A stretch of DNA of 64,000 nucleotides from Boudabousia liubingyangii (lineage in GTDB: Bacteria > Actinomycetota > Actinomycetes > Actinomycetales > Actinomycetaceae), in NCBI RefSeq assembly GCF_001907245.1, contig NZ_MQSU01000004.1, positions 289,828-353,827 on the forward strand, in the 5' to 3' direction. The position numbers were made by a program, and so were the translations under genes. The first letter of the stretch is position 1. Every line of letters begins with the position of its first letter. Under the pieces are notes generated by a model, which was not told where the DNA came from, searched no databases, and saw only the letters and a list, made by a program, of their open reading frames with translations. Positions 27,377 to 37,600 of this stretch are shown here, one piece after another.

Positions 27377-27413
27377 AAAGAGCCCCGGACCCCGTGTCCG
27401 GGGCTCTTTGTTT
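27377..27413 (+). terminator. Terminator of rpsB-tsf
   Basis: A 14-bp perfect stem (27377-27390 and 27396-27409) has a 5-nt loop and the tail TTTGTTTGTC. Confidence 0.9.
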
Positions 27414-27425
27414 GTCTATTCGCGG

Positions 27426-27431
27426 TAAACT
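27426..27431 (+). promoter_or_regulatory. Candidate -10 of pyrH
   Basis: TAAACT, followed by AA, is the same octamer TAAACTAA seen before the ileS leader at 3067. It lies 37 bases before the pyrH ATG. Confidence 0.4.
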
Positions 27432-27467
27432 AAGCTAAAGCACTGTGCACAAGGAAAGGTTCTTTCT

Positions 27468-28202
27468 ATGACCACTGAAACGTCGCGTAGACGAGTCCTG
27501 CTAAAACTATCCGGAGAAGTATTCGGTGGTGGCACCATCGGGCTTGATCCGGACGTCCTCGCCGACATTGCCTCGCAAATCAAAGCTGCTAACCAAGCCG
27601 GTGTAGAAATCGCCGTAGTAGTAGGCGGCGGCAACTTCTTCCGTGGCGCCGAACTATCACAGCGCGGATTCGATCGGGCACGCGCAGACTACGTCGGAAT
27701 GCTTGGCACCGTGATGAATGCCCTTGCCCTACAGGACTTCCTTGAGCAACAGGGAGTAAGCACCCGCGTACAGACCGCAATCGCCATGGGACAGGTCGCG
27801 GAAAGCTACATTCCGCTACGTGCCATCAGGCACCTAGAGAAGGGACGCGTCGTCGTCTTCGGCGCCGGAGCTGGTATGCCCTTCTTCTCAACCGATACCG
27901 TCGCTGCTCAGCGCGCCCTCGAAACTAAGTGCGATGAAGTACTAGTGGCCAAGAACGGTGTTGACGGCGTTTACACTGCTGATCCCCGGAAAGATCCTGA
28001 AGCTAAACTGCTAAAGCAGGTCACCTACCAAGAAGCTTTGGCTCAGGGACTAAAAGTCGTTGATGCGGCAGCATTTTCCCTTTGCATGGATAATAATGTA
28101 AACATGCGTGTTTTCGGGATGAACGATCCTGGAAACGTCACTTCTGCTCTTCTCGGTGAGGAGATCGGAACCCTCGTAACCAGCGAAAAACTAGCCCACT
28201 AG
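27468..28202 (+). CDS. pyrH: UMP kinase
   Basis: This 244-residue kinase of the amino-acid-kinase fold converts UMP to UDP in pyrimidine supply. Motifs are [15 protein letters not shown] near residues 5-19, [13 protein letters not shown] near 51-63, the [17 protein letters not shown] helix, and [18 protein letters not shown] near 164-181. The hexameric bacterial form is usually regulated by GTP and UTP. The ribosome site is AAGGTT/AGGAAAGG before the ATG. frr follows 14 bases downstream with its own AGAAAGAAGG site, the conserved pyrH-frr pair. Confidence 0.96.
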   Translation: MTTETSRRRVLLKLSGEVFGGGTIGLDPDVLADIASQIKAANQAGVEIAVVVGGGNFFRGAELSQRGFDRARADYVGMLGTVMNALALQDFLEQQGVSTRVQTAIAMGQVAESYIPLRAIRHLEKGRVVVFGAGAGMPFFSTDTVAAQRALETKCDEVLVAKNGVDGVYTADPRKDPEAKLLKQVTYQEALAQGLKVVDAAAFSLCMDNNVNMRVFGMNDPGNVTSALLGEEIGTLVTSEKLAH

Positions 28203-28216
28203 AAAGAAGGCTGTCA

Positions 28217-28774
28217 ATGATTGACGAAGTACTGCTCGAAGCAGAAGAAAAGATGGACAAGGCTGTCGACGTGGTTCGATCAGAATTCGCAGCTATCCGC
28301 ACTGGTCGCGCAAACGCAGGCATGTTCTCCAGCTTGATGGTGGACTACTATGGCGCTCCCACCCCGATGCAGCAGCTGGCTTCCTTCCAGATCCCTGAAG
28401 CCCGCACCGTGCTAATCAGCCCCTTCGATCGCGGCGCTGTCAACGAAATCCTCAAGGCCATCCGTGAGTCTGACCTAGGCGTAAACCCCACCGATGACGG
28501 CAACGTTATCCGCGTTACCCTTCCGGCACTAACCGAAGAACGCCGTAAAGACTACGTCAAGCAGGCTAAGGGGAAAGCTGAAGATGGTCGTATTTCCATC
28601 CGCGGTATTCGTCGTAATGCCAAGGAATCACTGGATAAGATGAAGAAAGACGGCGACGCCGGCGAAGACGAAGTAGCACGCGCAGAAAAGGAACTAGAAG
28701 CTCTAACCAAGCGTCACGTTGACGAGGTCGATGAGATTCTTTCTGCTAAGGAGTCAGAGCTTCTTACCGTCTGA
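28217..28774 (+). CDS. frr: Ribosome recycling factor
   Basis: This 185-residue tRNA-shaped protein splits post-termination ribosomes together with EF-G. Visible family segments are VRSEFAAIRTGRANAGMFSS near residues 21-40, the beta domain around VDYYGAPTPMQQLASFQIPE, NPTDDGNVIRVTLPALTEER, and the final helix ARAEKELEALTKRHVDEVDE. Full length and normal. The stop overlaps the cdsA ATG as TGATG, so the two are translationally coupled. Confidence 0.97.
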   Translation: MIDEVLLEAEEKMDKAVDVVRSEFAAIRTGRANAGMFSSLMVDYYGAPTPMQQLASFQIPEARTVLISPFDRGAVNEILKAIRESDLGVNPTDDGNVIRVTLPALTEERRKDYVKQAKGKAEDGRISIRGIRRNAKESLDKMKKDGDAGEDEVARAEKELEALTKRHVDEVDEILSAKESELLTV

Positions 28775-29670
28775 TGGCAGAACTAAAAACCACCCGTAAA
28801 CATCTCAGACGCCCGCCCAGTGTCCCTGTAACCCTAGAGGACGCCGCGCGGGCGCCTAAGAGTACCTCGAAAGCCGGTCGAAACCTACCCGCTGCAATTG
28901 GCGTAGCAGTAGTGCTATCTACCGTACTAGTGCTTTCGATGGTCTTTACCCCTGTTGGCTTCCTAGTCCTAGCCTGTATCGGCTCGCTAATCGCTTTGTC
29001 TGAGCTGAAGGCAGCTTTCGAAAGAGCCCACGCAGACATTGCCTACCCAGTAATGGCCGTAGGTGCGATTGGCATTTTGGTATCAGCCTTCAAACTGGGA
29101 ATGGAAGCGGCGTTTGTTTCCTATTACGCCGCTTTAGGAGCTGCCATCATCTGGCATCTAGTTTCGGGGTATTCCTCTAGGCAGACCCTGCGAAATATTG
29201 CGGTTTCGGCATTTGCTTTAGGGTACGTACCACTTCTAGCTTCTTTCGCAGTTTTGCTGCTGCTCCGTGGAATTTGGCCGGTGCTGCTTTTCGTACTTAT
29301 TACCGTGGGTAACGATACTGGTGGTTATATTGCCGGAGTCATGTTCGGGAAGCATCCTATGGCACCTTCCATCTCTCCGAAGAAATCCTGGGAAGGATTC
29401 GCCGGTTCCATCACTGCCACGCTGCTAATTGGCACGATTGGCATGTACCTGATGGGGGCCCGTCCTTGGTGGGGAATCATCCTCGGACTTTTGTGCGCCG
29501 TAACCGCCACAGCCGGCGACCTAGCTGAATCACTCCTTAAACGCGACCTCGGCCTAAAAGACATGGGTAATATCCTCCCGGGCCACGGAGGCGTAATGGA
29601 TCGACTCGATTCCTTGCTAGTAACCGCTCCGGCCTGTTTCCTGATTATGCATATGGCTTTTGGATGGTGA
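28774..29670 (+). CDS. cdsA: Phosphatidate cytidylyltransferase
   Basis: This 298-residue membrane enzyme makes CDP-diacylglycerol from phosphatidate and CTP, the precursor of all phospholipids including the product of the Pcs-like enzyme at 8183. After about 45 basic residues there are seven or eight membrane helices. The family signature lies near the C-terminus: SPKKSWEGFAGSI, then GDLAESLLKRDLGLKDMGN and LPGHGGVMDRLDSLL, with the metal-binding Asp residues. The basic N-terminal extension is typical of actinobacterial CdsA. It overlaps frr by one base, and rlmN starts six bases after the stop. Confidence 0.95.
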   Translation: MAELKTTRKHLRRPPSVPVTLEDAARAPKSTSKAGRNLPAAIGVAVVLSTVLVLSMVFTPVGFLVLACIGSLIALSELKAAFERAHADIAYPVMAVGAIGILVSAFKLGMEAAFVSYYAALGAAIIWHLVSGYSSRQTLRNIAVSAFALGYVPLLASFAVLLLLRGIWPVLLFVLITVGNDTGGYIAGVMFGKHPMAPSISPKKSWEGFAGSITATLLIGTIGMYLMGARPWWGIILGLLCAVTATAGDLAESLLKRDLGLKDMGNILPGHGGVMDRLDSLLVTAPACFLIMHMAFGW

Positions 29671-29676
29671 AAACCA

Positions 29677-30921
29677 GTGGAAACTGATCCTCGAATCGCT
29701 GCCCTAAAGGCGAAGAACCTCAGGCAGGTACGCCCAACTGACGAACCCCCACAGGGCGCAACCCGACCTGATGCCAAACCCGTAATTTCCTTTTCTCAAA
29801 AACGAAAGGGGAAACCCCCAGCTCACCTTGCTGATCTGTCTCTAGCAGACCGTAAAAATGTGCTTAAAGAAGCTGGTTTCCCAGCATTCCGTGCGGACCA
29901 GATCTCGCGACATTACTTTGGCGCAAAACTAGCAGACCCGGAAGAAATGACCGACCTGCCCGCGGGAATGCGCGACTTCGTAGCTTCAGAGCTATGTCCA
30001 AGTCTCATCACTTCAGTCGCTGAGCTCAAGGCTGACGGAGGCTCGACCATTAAGCAGGTCTGGGAACTATTCGACGAAGTTAGAGTTGAATCGGTCCTAA
30101 TGGGTTATCCCGGACGAACCACACTCTGCGTCTCCTCTCAAGCTGGCTGTGGTATGGCCTGCCCCTTCTGCGCTACCGGACAGATGGGACTGACCCGTAA
30201 CCTTTCTACGGCAGAGATCATCGAACAGGTTCGCCATGCCATGATCCTCTCAGAGAGCGGAGCTCTAAGTACCGGCTCTGCTCGACTATCTAATGTCGTA
30301 TTTATGGGCATGGGGGAGCCACTGGTTAACTATCCGGCCGTGGTCCAGTCCCTAAAGCGCCTGACTGATCCTGCCCCAGAGGGATTTGGTATGTCAGCTC
30401 GCGGAATCACCGTTTCGACGGTGGGTTTGGTTCCAGTAATTTACAAACTTGCTGACCTAGGAATCCCGGTCACTTTGGCTGTTTCCCTCCACGCTCCTGA
30501 TGACGAGCTAAGAGATGAACTCATCCCGGTTAACTCACGCTGGAAGGTGGGGGAGCTGCTCGATGCGGCCTACCACTACTACAGCGTTACCGGACGGCGT
30601 GTCTCAATCGAATACGCCCTGATCAAGGACATGAACGACCACACCTGGCGTGCTCAGCTCCTAGCTGATGAGCTGAACCGTCGTGGTAAAGGATGGGCAC
30701 ACGTCAATCCCATTCCATTGAACCCCACTCCCGGGTCCATCTGGACAGCTTCCACAAAGCAACAGCAAGATGCCTTTGTGCGTCAGCTTCGCGAAAATGG
30801 AATTACGACTACTATTAGAGATACCCGAGGGTCGGATATCGACGGAGCTTGCGGTCAGCTAGCCACCGAGGTTAATAATCAAAAGAGTGCCGCTAGGAGG
30901 GCAAAGATTACTAATGTTTAG
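29677..30921 (+). CDS. rlmN: Dual-specificity 23S rRNA/tRNA A2 methyltransferase RlmN
   Basis: This 414-residue radical-SAM enzyme methylates C2 of A2503 in 23S rRNA and A37 in some tRNAs. The iron-sulfur cysteines are in CGMACPFCATGQMGLTRN (CxxxCxxC) near residues 158-175. SAM-contact motifs include FMGMGEPLVNYPAVV and VSLHAPDDELRDELIPVN. The Cys that carries the methyl intermediate is in DGACGQL near residue 391. It starts at GTG with a weak ribosome site, and the N-terminal 50 residues are variable. The end overlaps the next gene by eight bases. Confidence 0.95.
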   Translation: METDPRIAALKAKNLRQVRPTDEPPQGATRPDAKPVISFSQKRKGKPPAHLADLSLADRKNVLKEAGFPAFRADQISRHYFGAKLADPEEMTDLPAGMRDFVASELCPSLITSVAELKADGGSTIKQVWELFDEVRVESVLMGYPGRTTLCVSSQAGCGMACPFCATGQMGLTRNLSTAEIIEQVRHAMILSESGALSTGSARLSNVVFMGMGEPLVNYPAVVQSLKRLTDPAPEGFGMSARGITVSTVGLVPVIYKLADLGIPVTLAVSLHAPDDELRDELIPVNSRWKVGELLDAAYHYYSVTGRRVSIEYALIKDMNDHTWRAQLLADELNRRGKGWAHVNPIPLNPTPGSIWTASTKQQQDAFVRQLRENGITTTIRDTRGSDIDGACGQLATEVNNQKSAARRAKITNV

Positions 30922-31453
30922 CAGAGTTGGTAGTTTGCGAAAGGGCTACAGCGTAGCTGAAGTCGATGCTTTCTTGGAAGAGGCACGGGCGGCATATGAG
31001 GGCGACTCAACCGAGATCGATGCTAATACCGTGCTTGAAAAGGTATTTAAAGAAGAGCGTGGCGGATACTCGCGGGTTGAAGTAGATACCACATTGGATC
31101 GACTCATTGCTGCTTTCGTAAAGCGAGACCGTGCCGATTTCGTCAATCGAAATGGGCAGCAAGCTTGGCTTGATTTCGTCGCTGAGCGGGCCGCTACCCT
31201 CTACCCACGTCTTTTGTCTGAAGCTGGCCAGCGTTTCCCCTCTCCTAAGCGTGGGTATCCCGGCTACCGTCGTTCTGAAGTCGATGAATTCATGAACGTG
31301 ATTTCGGCCTTTTTTAATGATGGTTCAGATCTGACTGCCAATGACGTCCGAACTGTTGTATTCCGCTCCGCTAGGGGATCAAAAGCCTATGATGAGGCAG
31401 TCGTGGATGCCTACTTGAACCGTGTCCTCGAAGTAATGCTTGCCGTGGAGTAA
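30914..31453 (+). CDS. Small protein with four DivIVA-type repeats
   Basis: This 179-residue cytoplasmic protein starts at ATG 30914, with AGGAGG 13 bases upstream inside rlmN; GTG 30887 is a longer alternative. Four similar units of about 40-45 residues repeat the DivIVA N-terminal motif, with a hydrophobic pair, R-x-GY and an EVD(x)FL-like end: SLRKGYSVAEVDAFLEEA, ERGGYSRVEVDTTLDRLI, PGYRRSEVDEFMNVI and SKAYDEAVVDAYLNRVL. The long coiled coil of true DivIVA/Wag31 is missing. DivIVA-domain proteins of unknown function are common in actinobacteria, often between rlmN and dxr. Membrane-curvature or polar-growth roles are only a guess. Confidence 0.8.
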   Translation: MFSRVGSLRKGYSVAEVDAFLEEARAAYEGDSTEIDANTVLEKVFKEERGGYSRVEVDTTLDRLIAAFVKRDRADFVNRNGQQAWLDFVAERAATLYPRLLSEAGQRFPSPKRGYPGYRRSEVDEFMNVISAFFNDGSDLTANDVRTVVFRSARGSKAYDEAVVDAYLNRVLEVMLAVE

Positions 31454-31456
31454 CCA

Positions 31457-32677
31457 GTGCGAGAAGTTGTCCTCTTAGGTTCAACTGGGTCAATCGGCAC
31501 TCAATGCTTAGAGGTTATCGAAAGCAACCCTGAGAAATTTAGGGTAACCGCGCTATCGGCCGGGGGAAATAACCTAGAACTACTTGCTGCCCAAGCAGTT
31601 GCGTTCCAGGCGCCTACGATTGCCATTGAGCAACCCAGGGCAGATGAGTTAGCGGACCTGATTCGACTGCGAGAACAGGAAACCGGTGTTGCTCAGCTAA
31701 AACGCCAGATTATTACTGGCACTGGAGCCTCAGCACAAGCCGCTGCTACCTGTTCGGCTAGTGGGGTAGTGGTAAACGGGATAAACGGTGGCATTGGTCT
31801 AAGCAGCACCTTATCAGCCCTAGACACCGGCGCTACCTTAGCATTAGCGAACAAAGAATCCCTAGTTGCTGGCGGGCCGCTAGTTAATGCCCACCAGCAA
31901 TATCCGGGACAAATCGTCCCCGTCGATTCTGAACACAGTGCCATTCACCAGTGCCTACAATCTGGATTGCACGAACGAGGCCTAACGATGCCGGTAGTTA
32001 CCGGACGTAGTGAAGTTCGGAAGCTGATTCTTACCGCCTCGGGTGGGCCCTTTAGGGGTAAGAAACGCGCAGATCTAGTTGATGTCTCAGTCGAGGATGC
32101 GCTTAAACATCCCACTTGGGCCATGGGCCCAGTGGTCACCATCAATTCTTCAACCCTGATGAACAAAGCGCTAGAGCTCATCGAAGCCCATCTGCTTTTC
32201 GATCTTGATCCTGAAGCGATTGAACCGGTGATTCATCCTCAATCCCATATTCATTCAGGGGTTTTGTGGAATGACGGGTCGCTGCTTTTACAGGCGTCCC
32301 CGCCTTCGATGTTGATTCCCATCGCTCTTGGACTCTCATGGCCTGAACGTCTAAGCGACGTTGCCCCCGCAGAGGATTTTTCTGAGCCTTTCAGCTGGGA
32401 CTTCGAACCGGTAGATCACGAGGCCTTCCCCGCTCTCACGCTAGCCCGACAGGTAGCTAAACAAGGCGGTAGTGCCCCGGCGGTAATGAATGCTGCTAAC
32501 GAGGTAGCGGTGCAAGCTTTCCGCGACCGTAAGTGCGGGTTCTTAGGCATTGTCGATACGGTTCGACAGGTTTGTGACGAACACCAGACCGTAGCGATCA
32601 CTGAGCTACAAGAGCTACTTGAGGTTCAGACATGGGCCGTAAAACGTGCTCAGCAGCTGCTGGGCCTAAGCGCATAG
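31457..32677 (+). CDS. dxr: 1-deoxy-D-xylulose 5-phosphate reductoisomerase
   Basis: This 406-residue NADPH enzyme makes 2-C-methylerythritol 4-phosphate, the first committed step of the non-mevalonate isoprenoid route. It starts at GTG three bases after the previous stop. Motifs: LLGSTGSIGTQCLEVIESNP for NADPH near residues 5-24, ALANKESLVAGGPLV near 129-143, PVDSEHSAIHQCL near 155-167, the flexible loop LTASGGPFRGK, and HPTWAMGPVVTINSSTLMNK near 218-237. Together with ispG, 1.3 kb downstream, it shows that the organism uses the MEP pathway. The dxr-rseP-ispG order is the standard actinobacterial one. Confidence 0.96.
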   Translation: MREVVLLGSTGSIGTQCLEVIESNPEKFRVTALSAGGNNLELLAAQAVAFQAPTIAIEQPRADELADLIRLREQETGVAQLKRQIITGTGASAQAAATCSASGVVVNGINGGIGLSSTLSALDTGATLALANKESLVAGGPLVNAHQQYPGQIVPVDSEHSAIHQCLQSGLHERGLTMPVVTGRSEVRKLILTASGGPFRGKKRADLVDVSVEDALKHPTWAMGPVVTINSSTLMNKALELIEAHLLFDLDPEAIEPVIHPQSHIHSGVLWNDGSLLLQASPPSMLIPIALGLSWPERLSDVAPAEDFSEPFSWDFEPVDHEAFPALTLARQVAKQGGSAPAVMNAANEVAVQAFRDRKCGFLGIVDTVRQVCDEHQTVAITELQELLEVQTWAVKRAQQLLGLSA

Positions 32678-32718
32678 ACTTTAAAACATCGATAACAGCT
32701 GATAGAAGGGGAGTGTAA

Positions 32719-33966
32719 GTGGGGCAGACCATTGGGATCTTGGTATTGCTGATTGGATTGATTTTTTCCGTCGCTATCCATGAGTTCGGGCACCTCCTTC
32801 CCGCTAAGTACTTCGGGGCCGGCGTGCCCGAATATGCCGTGGGCTTTGGCCCGACGATCTGGAAACGGAAAATCGGCACCACCACCTACCATTTGAAAGC
32901 CATCCTGCTTGGTGGCTACGTACGAATTCTTGGAATGCTGCGCCCCACTCCGGTAAATGACCGGATCGTACCTGAGGCGGCTAACGAGGCTGAATCTGGG
33001 GAACAAACAGCACCGAAAAATGCGGTCGAGGAAGCGCGTGCAGAGTCTGCAAAAGAGATCCAAGCACACCCCGACTTGCGTCCTTTTTACACGCTCTCCT
33101 GGTGGCAAAAGGTCATCGTCATGGCAGGTGGACCCATTACCAACTTGGTGCTTGCCGTGATCTTTACGGTCCTGTCAATGGGAGCCATTGGCATGCTAAA
33201 ACCCATCCCCGTGGTTTCTGAGGTAGTCGCCTGCGATACGCCCGCTACTGCTTGTGGTGCTTCACAGGCCGGGATCAAGCCCGGTGACAAAATTCTTAGT
33301 GTGGACGGGAAGACCGTCTCAAGCTGGCAAAACCTAGTCGATCAGATCTCAGCCCAGCCTGAAGGGCAGGAACTTAAGGTAGAGGTTGATCGAGCGGGCG
33401 AACACCTAAGCATGTCGGTACCGGTAAAGGTCAAAGACGGTCGTTCGATGATCGGGATTGCTCCTGAAATCCAGCGTCAACGTGCCACCGCCGCAGAGAT
33501 GTCTACCATGGTTTCTGACCAGTTCACCGGCACTGCTAAACTCATTATTCGTCTTCCACAGACTCTTTGGCATCGTGCCGGTCAAATCTTTGGCTATTAC
33601 GAGCAGGAAAAGGAAGTACCAGTTTCAGTCCTTGGGGTGGTCCAAATGGGTGCCGCCGTGGGCGGAAACCAAAATCCGCTCGTGGGTCCGCTAGATAAGC
33701 TAGCCGCCTACCTGTCGATCTTGGCAGCCTTGAATATGGCACTGTTCGTATTTAACCTGATTCCATTGCTACCCCTAGACGGTGGTCATATTGTTGGGGC
33801 ACTTTTCGAAGGCGCCCGGAAAGCAAAGCGCAAGCTTTGGGGACAAAATGACCTCGGGGCAGCGGATGTGGCTAGGCTAATCCCACTTTCTTACGGGGTA
33901 ATGGGCATTTTGTTGCTAATGACGGTTATCCTATTTGTAGCAGATATAGTCGCCCCGGTTGTCTAG
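32719..33966 (+). CDS. M50 family site-2 protease RseP/Rip1-like
   Basis: This 415-residue membrane metalloprotease cuts anti-sigma factors or other proteins within the membrane. The zinc site HEFGH is at residues 21-25 in the first helix, and the second site [19 protein letters not shown] is near 347-365. One PDZ domain lies between them, with [20 protein letters not shown] near 188-207. It starts at GTG after AAGGGGAG. Mycobacterial Rip1 has the same position between dxr and ispG and cuts several anti-sigma factors; the substrates here are unknown. The stop overlaps the frame upstream of ispG. Confidence 0.94.
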   Translation: MGQTIGILVLLIGLIFSVAIHEFGHLLPAKYFGAGVPEYAVGFGPTIWKRKIGTTTYHLKAILLGGYVRILGMLRPTPVNDRIVPEAANEAESGEQTAPKNAVEEARAESAKEIQAHPDLRPFYTLSWWQKVIVMAGGPITNLVLAVIFTVLSMGAIGMLKPIPVVSEVVACDTPATACGASQAGIKPGDKILSVDGKTVSSWQNLVDQISAQPEGQELKVEVDRAGEHLSMSVPVKVKDGRSMIGIAPEIQRQRATAAEMSTMVSDQFTGTAKLIIRLPQTLWHRAGQIFGYYEQEKEVPVSVLGVVQMGAAVGGNQNPLVGPLDKLAAYLSILAALNMALFVFNLIPLLPLDGGHIVGALFEGARKAKRKLWGQNDLGAADVARLIPLSYGVMGILLLMTVILFVADIVAPVV

Positions 33967-33991
33967 GGCGAGATTTCGATTGGAGTTTCAG

Positions 33992-35155
33992 TTGGCTGAA
34001 TCAGTTTCCTTGGGAATGCCCTCGGTTAAAGAACCACGCCCGGTTATCCGTCCTCGTAAGCAGACCCGCCAAATCCGGGTTGGTGACGTCCTAGTCGGTG
34101 GCGATGCGCCGGTTTCGGTTCAGTCGATGACCACCACCAAAACTCACGATATTGGCTCGACTCTGCAGCAGATTGCGGAACTAACTGCGGCTGGCTGCGA
34201 TATCGTACGTGTGGCTTGTCCTCGTCAAGAAGATGCCGATGCGCTTCCGATTATTGCGAAACAATCCAATATTCCAGTAATCGCGGATATCCACTTCCAG
34301 CCGAAGTACGTTTTTGCGGCGATCAAGGGCGGGTGTGCCGCAGTACGTGTAAACCCCGGTAACATTCGTAAATTTGATGATCAGGTTAAGGATATCTGCC
34401 AGGCTGCCTCGGATTATGGCTGTTCTTTGCGGATCGGCGTGAATGCGGGCTCGCTGGATCCGCGCCTGCTACAAAAGTACGGTAAGGCCACGCCGGAAGC
34501 GCTCGTTGAGTCTGCCGTCTGGGAAGCTTCTTTATTCGAGGAGCATGGTTTCCATGATTTCAAGATCTCGGTGAAGCATCATGATCCGGTAACTATGGTT
34601 CGCGCCTATGAGATGCTTTCTGAGGCGGGGGATTGGCCACTCCACTTGGGCGTAACTGAAGCAGGTCCTGCCTTCCAGGGAACGATCAAGTCCGCTACCG
34701 CCTTTGGGGCGCTACTCTCACGCGGGATTGGCGACACGATCCGGGTTTCGCTTTCGGCCCCGCCCGTTGAGGAAGTTAAGGTGGGCATTGAGATTCTGCA
34801 GTCTCTTGGTTTGCGTGAACGTACCCTAGAAATCGTTTCCTGCCCGTCTTGTGGCCGCGCCCAGGTTGATGTCTACAAGCTTGCCGAGGACGTTACTGAG
34901 GGTCTTAAAGACCTTACCGTCCCGCTGCGTGTGGCCGTAATGGGCTGCGTCGTTAACGGACCGGGCGAGGCTAGGGAAGCGGACCTAGGTTGCGCTTCCG
35001 GAAACGGCAAGGGACAGATCTTTATTAAGGGCGAGGTCGTTGCGACCGTTCCCGAAGACCAAATCGTTCCAACCCTGATCGAAAAAGCCAACGAGTTGGC
35101 CAAACAGATGGGCTTGGAACCCGGGTCCGGCCAACCGGACGTCGACGTACTATAA
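33992..35155 (+). CDS. ispG: 4-hydroxy-3-methylbut-2-enyl diphosphate synthase
   Basis: This 387-residue iron-sulfur enzyme performs the second-last step of the MEP isoprenoid pathway. I chose TTG 33992, with TGGAG six bases upstream, since the protein then opens [17 protein letters not shown] like other actinobacterial IspG; the upstream frame gives 11 residues without family match. The TIM-barrel has [15 protein letters not shown] and [15 protein letters not shown]. The iron-sulfur ligands are in [10 protein letters not shown] and in [16 protein letters not shown]. It ends in a perfect TATAAT, which may be the -10 of proS. Confidence 0.94.
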   Translation: MAESVSLGMPSVKEPRPVIRPRKQTRQIRVGDVLVGGDAPVSVQSMTTTKTHDIGSTLQQIAELTAAGCDIVRVACPRQEDADALPIIAKQSNIPVIADIHFQPKYVFAAIKGGCAAVRVNPGNIRKFDDQVKDICQAASDYGCSLRIGVNAGSLDPRLLQKYGKATPEALVESAVWEASLFEEHGFHDFKISVKHHDPVTMVRAYEMLSEAGDWPLHLGVTEAGPAFQGTIKSATAFGALLSRGIGDTIRVSLSAPPVEEVKVGIEILQSLGLRERTLEIVSCPSCGRAQVDVYKLAEDVTEGLKDLTVPLRVAVMGCVVNGPGEAREADLGCASGNGKGQIFIKGEVVATVPEDQIVPTLIEKANELAKQMGLEPGSGQPDVDVL

Positions 35156-35156
35156 T
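35151..35156 (+). promoter_or_regulatory. Candidate -10 of proS
   Basis: A consensus TATAAT overlaps the ispG stop codon, 69 bases before the proS GTG. No -35 match lies 16-18 bases upstream. Confidence 0.4.
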
Positions 35157-35224
35157 CGCTAGCGATACAAGTATCTGAGAAGAACCAGTTTTAATATCAG
35201 AAAGCTATTTAAAGGGGCAATACT

Positions 35225-37036
35225 GTGCTAAACCGAATGTCCAACTATTTTGTTCGGACCTTGCGCGAAGACCCAGCTGATGCTGAGGTCAACAGCCATA
35301 AACTACTAGTGCGCGCTGGATATATCCGCCGCGTTGCCCCGGGCGTATACTCATGGTTGCCATTAGGCCTTCGAGTACTACGCAAGATTGAAGCTGTTAT
35401 TCGTGAAGAGATGGATGCCTCAGGTGCCCAAGAAGTTCTCTTCCCGGCGCTACTACCTAAGGAACCCTACGAGGCTACTAACCGCTGGACCGAATACGGC
35501 CCGAACCTCTTCCGCCTAGCTGACCGTCGCGGTAACGACTATCTGTTGGCACCTACGCACGAAGAAATGTTTACCCTGCTGGTAAAGGACCTTTATTCTT
35601 CGTACAAGGATCTACCACTAACCCTGTACCAAATCCAGACCAAGTACCGTGATGAAGCGCGTCCTCGTGCGGGTCTGATTCGTGGCCGTGAGTTCGTGAT
35701 GAAGGATGCCTACTCCTTCGATCTAGCCGATTCTGGACTTGATGATTCATACGCTAAACAGCGCGAGGCTTACCAGAAAATCTTTGCCCGTCTTGGCCTA
35801 GAGGTAGTTATCTGTTCAGCTACCGCCGGTGCTATGGGTGGTTCACGTTCTGAAGAATTCCTGCATCCCTGCGAGATTGGTGAAGACACCTTCGTGCGTT
35901 CTCCGGGTGGCTATGCTGCGAACGCAGAAGCGGTTGTCACCACTGCGCCTGACCCTCTAAGCACCGAAGGCCTACCGGAAGCAGAGGTCAAGCCTACCCC
36001 CGGAACCAAGACCATCGAATCTCTGGTGGAACTGGCTAACCGTGATTTCCCGCGTGAAGATCGCGCTTGGACCGCTGCCGACACTCTGAAGAACGTCATG
36101 GTTACTTTGGTTCATCCTGATGGTACCCGTGAGGTGCTAGCGGTTGGTTTGCCAGGTGATCGTGAAGTTGACATGAAGCGTTTGGAGGCGGCAGTTTCCC
36201 CGGCCGAGGTGGAGATGGCTACCCCCGAAGACCTAGCTAAGCACCCCGAATTGGTTGCCGGCTTCATCGGTCCGCAGGTACTTGGCCCCCAGTCTCCGGC
36301 TCGTGCCGAAAGCAACGACGAAGACGACAAACTTGCCGGCGTGCGCTACCTAGTTGACCCGCGCGTAGTAGCTGGTACTCAGTGGATCGCTGGCGCAAAC
36401 CAAGAAGATCACCACGTATTTAACCTAGTTATGGGTCGCGACTTTGAAGTTGACGGCACTATTGAGGCCGCTGAGGTCCGTGAAGGGGATCCGGCTCCCG
36501 ACGGTTCTGGCCCACTAGAGCTAGCTCGCGGTATTGAGGTCGGACATATCTTCCAGCTGGGCCGCAAGTATGCTGAAGCTCTTGACCTCAAGGTCCTAGA
36601 CGAAAACGGTAAGTCTCAGGTTGTTACCATGGGTTCTTACGGCATCGGCGTTTCACGTGTCCTAGCTGCTTTGGCAGAACAGAACTGTGATGATGCAGGC
36701 CTAGCATGGCCGGTGGACCTAGCTCCCTTCCAAGTGCACGTGCTAGCAACCGGTAAGGGCGAAGAGATCTTTGCTACCGCTGAAGAGCTAGCTGAAGAGC
36801 TAAGCCAGAACTTCGAAGTTCTTTACGATGACCGTCCGAAGGTATCTGCTGGTGTGAAGTTTGCGGATAGCGAGTTGTTGGGCATGCCCTATGTGCTTGT
36901 TGTCGGTCGCGGCTTGAAGGATGGCCAGGTCGAAATCCGTGACCGTCGTTCGGGTGAACGTTTTGAGCTGCCGGTTGCAGAGGCTGTAGCTCGCCTAACC
37001 GAAATGATCAATGCTCACCAAGAAGGGGCAAAGTAA
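35225..37036 (+). CDS. proS: Proline--tRNA ligase (bacterial type)
   Basis: This 603-residue class II synthetase charges tRNA-Pro. Motif 2 is in [20 protein letters not shown] near residues 136-155, directly followed by [11 protein letters not shown]. Motif 3 is in [18 protein letters not shown] near 470-487. An insertion domain between motifs 2 and 3 (about residues 230-400) is the editing domain that removes alanine from tRNA-Pro; it contains [11 protein letters not shown]. It starts at GTG after AAAGGGGC. def follows two bases after the stop, so the pair is coupled. Confidence 0.96.
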   Translation: MLNRMSNYFVRTLREDPADAEVNSHKLLVRAGYIRRVAPGVYSWLPLGLRVLRKIEAVIREEMDASGAQEVLFPALLPKEPYEATNRWTEYGPNLFRLADRRGNDYLLAPTHEEMFTLLVKDLYSSYKDLPLTLYQIQTKYRDEARPRAGLIRGREFVMKDAYSFDLADSGLDDSYAKQREAYQKIFARLGLEVVICSATAGAMGGSRSEEFLHPCEIGEDTFVRSPGGYAANAEAVVTTAPDPLSTEGLPEAEVKPTPGTKTIESLVELANRDFPREDRAWTAADTLKNVMVTLVHPDGTREVLAVGLPGDREVDMKRLEAAVSPAEVEMATPEDLAKHPELVAGFIGPQVLGPQSPARAESNDEDDKLAGVRYLVDPRVVAGTQWIAGANQEDHHVFNLVMGRDFEVDGTIEAAEVREGDPAPDGSGPLELARGIEVGHIFQLGRKYAEALDLKVLDENGKSQVVTMGSYGIGVSRVLAALAEQNCDDAGLAWPVDLAPFQVHVLATGKGEEIFATAEELAEELSQNFEVLYDDRPKVSAGVKFADSELLGMPYVLVVGRGLKDGQVEIRDRRSGERFELPVAEAVARLTEMINAHQEGAK

Positions 37037-37038
37037 CC

Positions 37039-37533
37039 ATGGCTATTAGAGATATCCGCGTCGTTGGCGATCCGGTCCTTCGGACCCCCTGTGAACCGAT
37101 TACCGATTTTTCAGATAAACGCGTTAAGACCTTGGTCGACGACCTCTTGGAAGGCGTAGATCTTGACGGCCGCGCCGGTCTAGCCGCAAACCAGATTGGT
37201 GTCTCTCTACGCGCCTTCTCTTGGAATATCGATGGCGAAATCGGCTACGTCCTAAACCCCGTCATTGACGAACTGAACTTCGACGAATACCAAGACGGAG
37301 ACGAAGGCTGCCTATCGGTTCCCAATCTATGGTTCCCCACTAAGCGTGCCTGGTACGCGCGCGTTACCGGCTTCAACCTTGACGGAAAAGAAATTACCGT
37401 CGAAGGCGAAGAGCTCATGGCTCGCTGTCTACAGCATGAATGTGACCACCTCGATGGTCACCTTTACCTAGATCGTCTAGATCGCAAGACCCGTGCGCGG
37501 GCAATGAAAGAAGTCCGCAAGATCATGGATTAA
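37039..37533 (+). CDS. def: Peptide deformylase
   Basis: This 164-residue metalloenzyme removes formyl groups from new proteins. All three motifs are present: [17 protein letters not shown] near residues 46-62, [12 protein letters not shown] near 92-103 with the metal Cys, and [16 protein letters not shown] near 132-147 with the two His ligands and the catalytic Glu. Length is typical. The ribosome site is the AAGGGGC at the end of proS. A terminator follows. Confidence 0.96.
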   Translation: MAIRDIRVVGDPVLRTPCEPITDFSDKRVKTLVDDLLEGVDLDGRAGLAANQIGVSLRAFSWNIDGEIGYVLNPVIDELNFDEYQDGDEGCLSVPNLWFPTKRAWYARVTGFNLDGKEITVEGEELMARCLQHECDHLDGHLYLDRLDRKTRARAMKEVRKIMD

Positions 37534-37540
37534 CGATTAA

Positions 37541-37574
37541 CGCGCCCTCGGCTAATTTGCTGAGGGCGCTTTTC
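37541..37574 (+). terminator. Terminator of proS-def
   Basis: GCGCCCTCGGC (37542-37552) pairs with GCTGAGGGCGC (37559-37569) and is followed by TTTTCG. Confidence 0.85.
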
Positions 37575-37600
37575 GTCCCTACCTCCCATAAAGGAAAAAT

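Noticed and set aside
37575..37600. Possible riboswitch before fhs
   Set aside because: Only 26 bases lie between the def terminator and the start codon, too short for a THF-type riboswitch.
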